64,000 nt of DNA from the NCBI GenBank assembly GCA_910586125.1, contig CAJUHP010000005.1:55892-119891 (forward strand). Reading direction: 5' to 3'. Origin of the DNA: an uncultured Lachnospiraceae bacterium. Lineage in GTDB: Bacteria; Bacillota; Clostridia; Lachnospirales; Lachnospiraceae. Made by a program: the position numbers and the translations under genes. Numbering within the stretch: the stretch's first letter is position 1; each line of letters starts with the position of its first letter. Below the pieces are notes generated by a model. The model was given only the letters and a program-made list of their open reading frames with translations. It was not told the DNA's origin and did no database searches. This document shows positions 60,471 through 64,000 of this stretch, piece by piece.

Positions 60471-61184
60471 ATGAAGGTTTTAGGAAGTCCGATGAAAAAG
60501 AAGATTTTTATTATGTTATCATTTCTGCTGCTTATTATTATGGCCGGATTCGGACGCGAAAGGGACAGAAATGGAACGGAACGTGCTCTGACGCACACAA
60601 GCAAACAAACTGAGCACGCTCTTGATTATAAACAAGAAAGTTCTGAAACAGAAAATGAGGAATCATCCGAAGTAGTTTCAGAGCCAGAACAGGAGTCTGA
60701 GATGGAAACAAAAACCTTAGTGGTATATTTTTCTGCTACCGGGACAACAAAGCGGCTGGCAGAATATGCGGCAGAAATTCTAAATGCTGATCTTTATGAG
60801 ATAGTTCCGGAGAATCCTTATACAGAAGCGGACTTAGCATACTATACGAACGACCGGGCAGATCAGGAGCAAAACGATGTTAACGCACGTCCAAAGATTT
60901 CCGGCAGTGTGGAGAACATGGAAGGATATGGTACGGTTATACTTGGCTTTCCTATCTGGCATGGGCAGGCGCCCCGAATCATCAGCACCTTTTTAGAAAG
61001 TTATGATTTCTCAGAAAAAACAATCATTCCTTTCTGCACCTCCCACAGCAGCGGCATTGGTTCTAGCGCAGATACTTTGCATGATTTATGCTCGGATTCC
61101 ACAGACTGGAAGGAGGGAAAAAGATTTGAAGGCGAAACGTCAAGAGAGGAAATAGAGGAATGGCTAAAAAGCATTTTCTTTTGA
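60471..61184 (+). CDS. Exported flavodoxin-like protein
   Basis: 237 residues. An N-terminal hydrophobic segment ('IFIMLSFLLLIIMAGFG') serves as signal or anchor; it looks like a lipoprotein signal whose Cys has been lost. An acidic linker to about residue 80 follows. The flavodoxin domain has 'VVYFSATGTTKRLAEYAAEI' (FMN phosphate loop), 'LGFPIWHGQAPRIISTFLES' and 'FCTSHSSGIGSS'. The start could also be the ATG at 60492, which has AGGAAG close by. With the preceding lipoprotein reductase it forms a pair of outside-facing redox proteins. Confidence 0.82.
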   Translation: MKVLGSPMKKKIFIMLSFLLLIIMAGFGRERDRNGTERALTHTSKQTEHALDYKQESSETENEESSEVVSEPEQESEMETKTLVVYFSATGTTKRLAEYAAEILNADLYEIVPENPYTEADLAYYTNDRADQEQNDVNARPKISGSVENMEGYGTVILGFPIWHGQAPRIISTFLESYDFSEKTIIPFCTSHSSGIGSSADTLHDLCSDSTDWKEGKRFEGETSREEIEEWLKSIFF

Positions 61185-61246
61185 TGGCGTGAGAGATGAT
61201 TTCAATGGGAAATTAAGACGGGGGTGCGGACATTTTCTTGAACTGG

Positions 61247-62086
61247 CTAAGCAGCCAGACCAAGGCTCCTCCTGTACTCCAACGGACTCATGTTTCCAAG
61301 GGATATCTTTATCCGCTTTTCGTTATACCATGCCAGATATTCATTCAGTATGTCAATGAATTCCTGGATGCTTACTCCTGTCCAGTCCCGGTTGTAAAAC
61401 ATCTCGTTTTTCAGACGGCCAAACAGCCCTTCGCAGGCGGAATTGTCAGGGGAGCATCCCTTTTTTGACATGGAACGCTCCAATCCGGCTTTCTCCATGC
61501 GGCTTATCCAGCCAGACCAGCGGTACTGGCATCCCCTGTCAGAATGGACGACGGGATGCTCCGCCACCCCTAACTGTGAGATTGCGCCATCCAGCATGTC
61601 ATTCACCAGGGCAGCATCCGGTGTCGTGCCGACCGTCCAGTATGGCAGCATCCCATCAAAACAATCCACAATCGGGGAAAGATAGACCTTTCCGGCAGGG
61701 ATGGCGAATTCTGTGATGTCGGTAAGCCACTTCTCATTCGGATTTTCCGCATGGAAGTCCCTGTTTACCACATTTGGCACAGAAGGCGAGATTTCCCCTT
61801 GATAAGAGCTATATTCCCGCCTGCTCTTGACTCTGACCGCAAGTCCATCTTCCGCCATGATCCTGCGCACAACCTTCTCGGAGATGACGGTTCCCTCGCG
61901 GCTGAGCAGGGCGTGTATCCTGCGATACCCATAACGCCCGTTGTTTTCATGGAAAAGGGCGGAGATCCTTTTACGTATGCTGGAATACTTGTCCTGTTTT
62001 TTGAAGACAGTCTCCTGATAATAATAACTGCTTTTTGGCAGTTTAAGCTGTTTTAGCAGCAATGGCAGCGGATAGTTCCCTTTCAA
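61247..62086 (-). CDS. IS3-family transposase OrfB (DDE integrase)
   Basis: 279 residues from the first ATG. The protein resembles IS3-type OrfB: an HTH_21 segment ('HENNGRYGYRRIHALLSREG'), then an rve integrase core with catalytic Asp in 'EKWLTDITEF', Asp in 'VVHSDRGCQY' and Glu in 'SACEGLFGRLKNE'. The frame is open upstream of the ATG back to the A-run, reading 'DPGINTETLKNREKAAIVDA', which belongs to the native protein. Expression as a fusion with OrfA would therefore need slippage. Confidence 0.9.
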   Translation of the reverse strand: MKGNYPLPLLLKQLKLPKSSYYYQETVFKKQDKYSSIRKRISALFHENNGRYGYRRIHALLSREGTVISEKVVRRIMAEDGLAVRVKSRREYSSYQGEISPSVPNVVNRDFHAENPNEKWLTDITEFAIPAGKVYLSPIVDCFDGMLPYWTVGTTPDAALVNDMLDGAISQLGVAEHPVVHSDRGCQYRWSGWISRMEKAGLERSMSKKGCSPDNSACEGLFGRLKNEMFYNRDWTGVSIQEFIDILNEYLAWYNEKRIKISLGNMSPLEYRRSLGLAA

Positions 62087-62090
62087 GGCA

Positions 62091-62681
62091 TCAACAATCG
62101 CTGCCTTCTCCCTGTTTTTGAGGGTTTCTGTGTTGATGCCGGGGTCTTTTTTTTAATACATTGATGGTTTCCTTTAATATGTCTATTTCCATCTGCATGT
62201 CATCCATTCGGGCAAGCAGATGCCGCATTTCAGCATCAGTGGAATCCTGCGTGCCTTCCACAAGGGTGCCAGGTTTTATGTTTTTGTCGTTCATCAGTGC
62301 GACCGTGCCTCCCTGGAGATATTTTTTTCGCCAGGCATAGATGCTTGCCCGGCTGTAGCCAATCTCCTCTGACACATATTTTATACTTTCTCCAAGCTCA
62401 AAGCAACGGTGGATCGCATCCATTTTGACTTCGACGGGAGGGTTACGGGGATGCGTTGCGGTATTAGTGTTATCCAATGCCTTTCGCGGCGTCTTTTGGA
62501 CACCCTCGTTTTCAATCCATGTATAGAGTGCCCTTCTGGTTGGATATCCCAGCATGCGTATGGTGTCAGTTACAGAACCGCACTGATGATAAACCTGTAA
62601 TGCGATGTTGATTTTGTCCTGAGAATATATAGTGATCCAGCTCCTTTCGGAGTCCGTGGAAGTCCAGTTTTTTGTCCGCAC
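62091..62681 (-). CDS. IS3-family OrfA (HTH protein)
   Basis: Up to 196 residues. Two helix-turn-helix units ('HQCGSVTDTIRMLGYPTRRA' and 'ISEEIGYSRASIYAWRKKYL'-like) and a leucine-zipper coiled coil near the end are typical of IS150/IS3 OrfA. The listed start is a GTG within the terminal repeat. AAAGGAG is instead positioned before 'IYSQDKINIAL' at 62630, where an ATA stands in the place an ATG is expected; the true start codon may be mutated or non-canonical. The last 16 or so residues after the A-run are out of frame with the native product. Confidence 0.8.
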   Translation of the reverse strand: MRTKNWTSTDSERSWITIYSQDKINIALQVYHQCGSVTDTIRMLGYPTRRALYTWIENEGVQKTPRKALDNTNTATHPRNPPVEVKMDAIHRCFELGESIKYVSEEIGYSRASIYAWRKKYLQGGTVALMNDKNIKPGTLVEGTQDSTDAEMRHLLARMDDMQMEIDILKETINVLKKRPRHQHRNPQKQGEGSDC

Positions 62682-62685
62682 CCCC

Positions 62686-62821
62686 CACTCCTATTCCATA
62701 ATGCTATCCTAACACCTTCGTTAATAAACAAATATAACGATGCAATACCAAGTGTAACATACACTATAGCGATAATGCCCTTAATCAAATCCCTTAAATT
62801 ATCTTTCATATCAGCTTTCAT
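62686..62821 (-). pseudogene. 5' end of a small membrane protein gene, cut by the IS
   Basis: AGGGGG at eight bases before an ATG opens 'MKADMKDNLRDLIKGIIAIV' and one transmembrane helix ('GIIAIVYVTLGIASLYLFI'). After about 45 residues the frame enters the IS terminal repeat and stops inside the element at 62570. The original end of the gene is not evident left of the IS. Family unknown. It may still make a short single-helix peptide. Confidence 0.45.
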
Positions 62822-62924
62822 AAGTCTATCCCCCTTAATTTCCTTTTTATACTACCAATTAAATTCACATAACTATTATGCTATATTTAATGCTCTTCTC
62901 TTTCATTTATAATGTAATAAAAAA

Positions 62925-62950
62925 AGTAAACCTGCTTATACAGGTTTACT
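62925..62950 (-). terminator. Intrinsic terminator of the PD-(D/E)XK gene
   Basis: AGTAAACCTG and CAGGTTTACT are perfect 10-bp arms with a six-base loop. On the reverse strand a run of T follows directly (complement of 62919-62925). It lies about 90 bp after the stop of the reverse gene on the right. The rest of the 353-bp gap between 62687 and 63039 holds only the truncated small gene. Confidence 0.85.
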
Positions 62951-63039
62951 CCGTTTTAGCTCTCTTTATTAAATTTCATGGTTTTATTCTGTTTCTAATT
63001 TTACAGCAAACTATCCTCTTGTCTTGATATTACTCCTGC

Positions 63040-64000
63040 TCATACTTTTATACCCTTCCCAGCTAAACATTGCTTTATTTGCTTATCTGCTATGAGTTTT
63101 CCTAAACAGTCTAGATTCTTCCTGATGGACTCAGCATCCATCATTTCTAGAAATTGAAGAGCTGTATTTTTTCTCGTCTCGCCTACATATACCTGCGTTC
63201 TTTCTTCCCAGTTCATAGCCTGGCTGATCTCCTTTCTGGCTCTGTCTAACTTGATTGGTAACATTTCCTCGATTCTGTCAATGGCATCTTCGTTGCTGTA
63301 TAGAAGCGATACTAATGCGGCTTCCTCTTTTAATATCGTATCCTTCATTCTGGGAAGTTCTACCAGCACGACTTCCATAAAATCATAATCTTTGTCGTAG
63401 ATTGTCTGGCTTGATGTATCGTCATAACTTACGTGCATTTTGATTTTATGTATATATCTGTCCTCAGTCTCTTTTCGTCTTTCTATTGTTATCTTGTCAT
63501 TACACAGCCAGATCGAATATATCTTGTGCATGTTGTCATAATTTTTATCGCCGCGCGTTACCGTGTTTCTTAACAAGGAAGCCGCATAATAGATTGCCCT
63601 TCGATTCAACTCGGGTTTCGTATTTTGTACATGGCCCTGCATTTCAAAATTAACCGTTCGGCTTAAACTTACCTGCATTTCTCCTGCACTGGGCAACTCT
63701 ACCTTGAATACGATATCGTTGCGGGTCTCTTTCTCGCCGCCCGCCCCGGTTTCTGTTTGAAGCTGCTCAATCTCTCCATTTAAAAGCGCATGTACATCAT
63801 TTTTCACGCTGTCGCTTTCTTTCCTGTTTATGATGCACTTCGCTATTTCTACTAAACTCATGTCTTTGAACTCGGAGACGGTTACTTTTAAAATAAGAGC
63901 CGCTACGACTTTATGCTTTGCGATCTCTTTGAATGCTTCGTCTTTAATTCTATCGTCCGTTCTTTCTATGGATTCTACTACTCCCGTATTTTTACTCAAG
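63040..64000 (-). CDS. PD-(D/E)XK (Rpn-like) transposase/nuclease-family protein, partial
   Basis: At least 319 residues; the frame reaches the window edge and the only in-window start is a TTG, so the N-terminus probably lies outside. 'DEAFKEIAKHKVVAALILKV' and 'FEMQGHVQN' (the ExQ catalytic pair), 'RRAIYYAASLLRN' and 'DNMHKIYSIWLCND' match the PDDEXK_2/Rpn family, abundant in Lachnospiraceae. These are thought to be recombination-promoting nucleases. The C-terminal half is helical with no recognised domain. A strong terminator follows. Confidence 0.75.
   Translation of the reverse strand, partial: LSKNTGVVESIERTDDRIKDEAFKEIAKHKVVAALILKVTVSEFKDMSLVEIAKCIINRKESDSVKNDVHALLNGEIEQLQTETGAGGEKETRNDIVFKVELPSAGEMQVSLSRTVNFEMQGHVQNTKPELNRRAIYYAASLLRNTVTRGDKNYDNMHKIYSIWLCNDKITIERRKETEDRYIHKIKMHVSYDDTSSQTIYDKDYDFMEVVLVELPRMKDTILKEEAALVSLLYSNEDAIDRIEEMLPIKLDRARKEISQAMNWEERTQVYVGETRKNTALQFLEMMDAESIRKNLDCLGKLIADKQIKQCLAGKGIKV

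Larger units (their letters stand above)
61220..62685 (-). mobile_element. IS3-family insertion sequence
   Basis: About 1466 bp. Terminal inverted repeats are GGGGGTGCGGACA (61220-61232) and TGTCCGCACCCCC (62673-62685), extending imperfectly to AACTGG/CCAGTT inside. Two reverse-strand frames encode the HTH protein and the DDE transposase. No clear target duplication is visible. An A8 run at the frame junction puts the second frame +1 relative to the first. Confidence 0.88.

Noticed and set aside
1..64000. CRISPR array, tRNA or rRNA genes
   Set aside because: No regularly spaced repeats and no tRNA or rRNA-like sequence was seen by eye in the gaps.

Overview
The window looks like a chromosomal segment of a Gram-positive anaerobe of the Lachnospiraceae type (Bacillota, Clostridia). 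The reasons are AGGAGG-type ribosome binding sites, consensus sigma-A promoters, a CdaA/CdaR c-di-AMP locus, an HPr with His15 and Ser46, an LTA-synthase-family protein, LicD, DUF2142 and GtrII-type membrane proteins, and a PD-(D/E)XK transposase-like protein. The genus cannot be resolved from the sequence. Most of the window (about 0.5-46 kb) is one very large cell-surface glycan locus.

Layout. (1) 1-11.4 kb: the 3' end of a DUF4956 gene; a reverse-strand trio of two paralogous GT39-like membrane glycosyltransferases flanking an SGNH hydrolase; a CotH-family gene; an LTA-synthase-like gene; and a GT39-like gene with a discoidin-like tail. Two divergent intergenic promoter regions here are copies of one another. 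(2) 11.4-34.6 kb: 21 tightly packed reverse-strand genes that look like one operon behind a promoter at 34529-34557. It runs from rfbC through an ABC polysaccharide exporter, a methyltransferase, a kinase-like/GT2/GT4 fusion, GT-C type membrane proteins, a Wzz-like protein, the initiating polyprenyl glycosylphosphotransferase, GT2/GT4/GT11 glycosyltransferases, two acetyltransferases and an EpsG-like polymerase. (3) 34.6-50.2 kb: a second 14-gene reverse-strand unit. It starts with two membrane proteins, CdaA, CdaR and an HPr-like protein. It continues without a break into a cytidylyltransferase/PLP-enzyme fusion, LicD, a Wzx-like flippase, polyprenyl-phosphate glycosyltransferases, GT2 enzymes and two DUF2142 proteins. 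(4) 50.4-54.4 kb: an M28 peptidase and a helicase-RecB nuclease-DEDDh exonuclease fusion. (5) 54.5-64 kb, visibly more AT-rich: a TetR/ABC exporter pair with a clear operator, LysR, an acetyltransferase, a lipoprotein aldo/keto reductase, an exported flavodoxin, an IS3 element interrupting a small gene, and a partial PD-(D/E)XK protein.

How it may work together (inference): UDP-sugar and polyprenyl-linked intermediates are started by the glycosylphosphotransferase, extended by the GT2/GT4/GT11 enzymes, and exported by an ABC transporter and/or Wzx/EpsG. Outside the membrane they would be decorated by GT-C enzymes fed by two polyprenyl-phosphate glycosyltransferases, and by LicD using a CDP-activated amino-alcohol made by the fusion enzyme. 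Co-location of cdaA with the LicD arm suggests that c-di-AMP (turgor/wall) signalling and surface decoration are expressed together. Many annotated starts differ from the longest open frame; the choice rests on Shine-Dalgarno placement and is stated per gene. No tRNA, rRNA or CRISPR array was seen.
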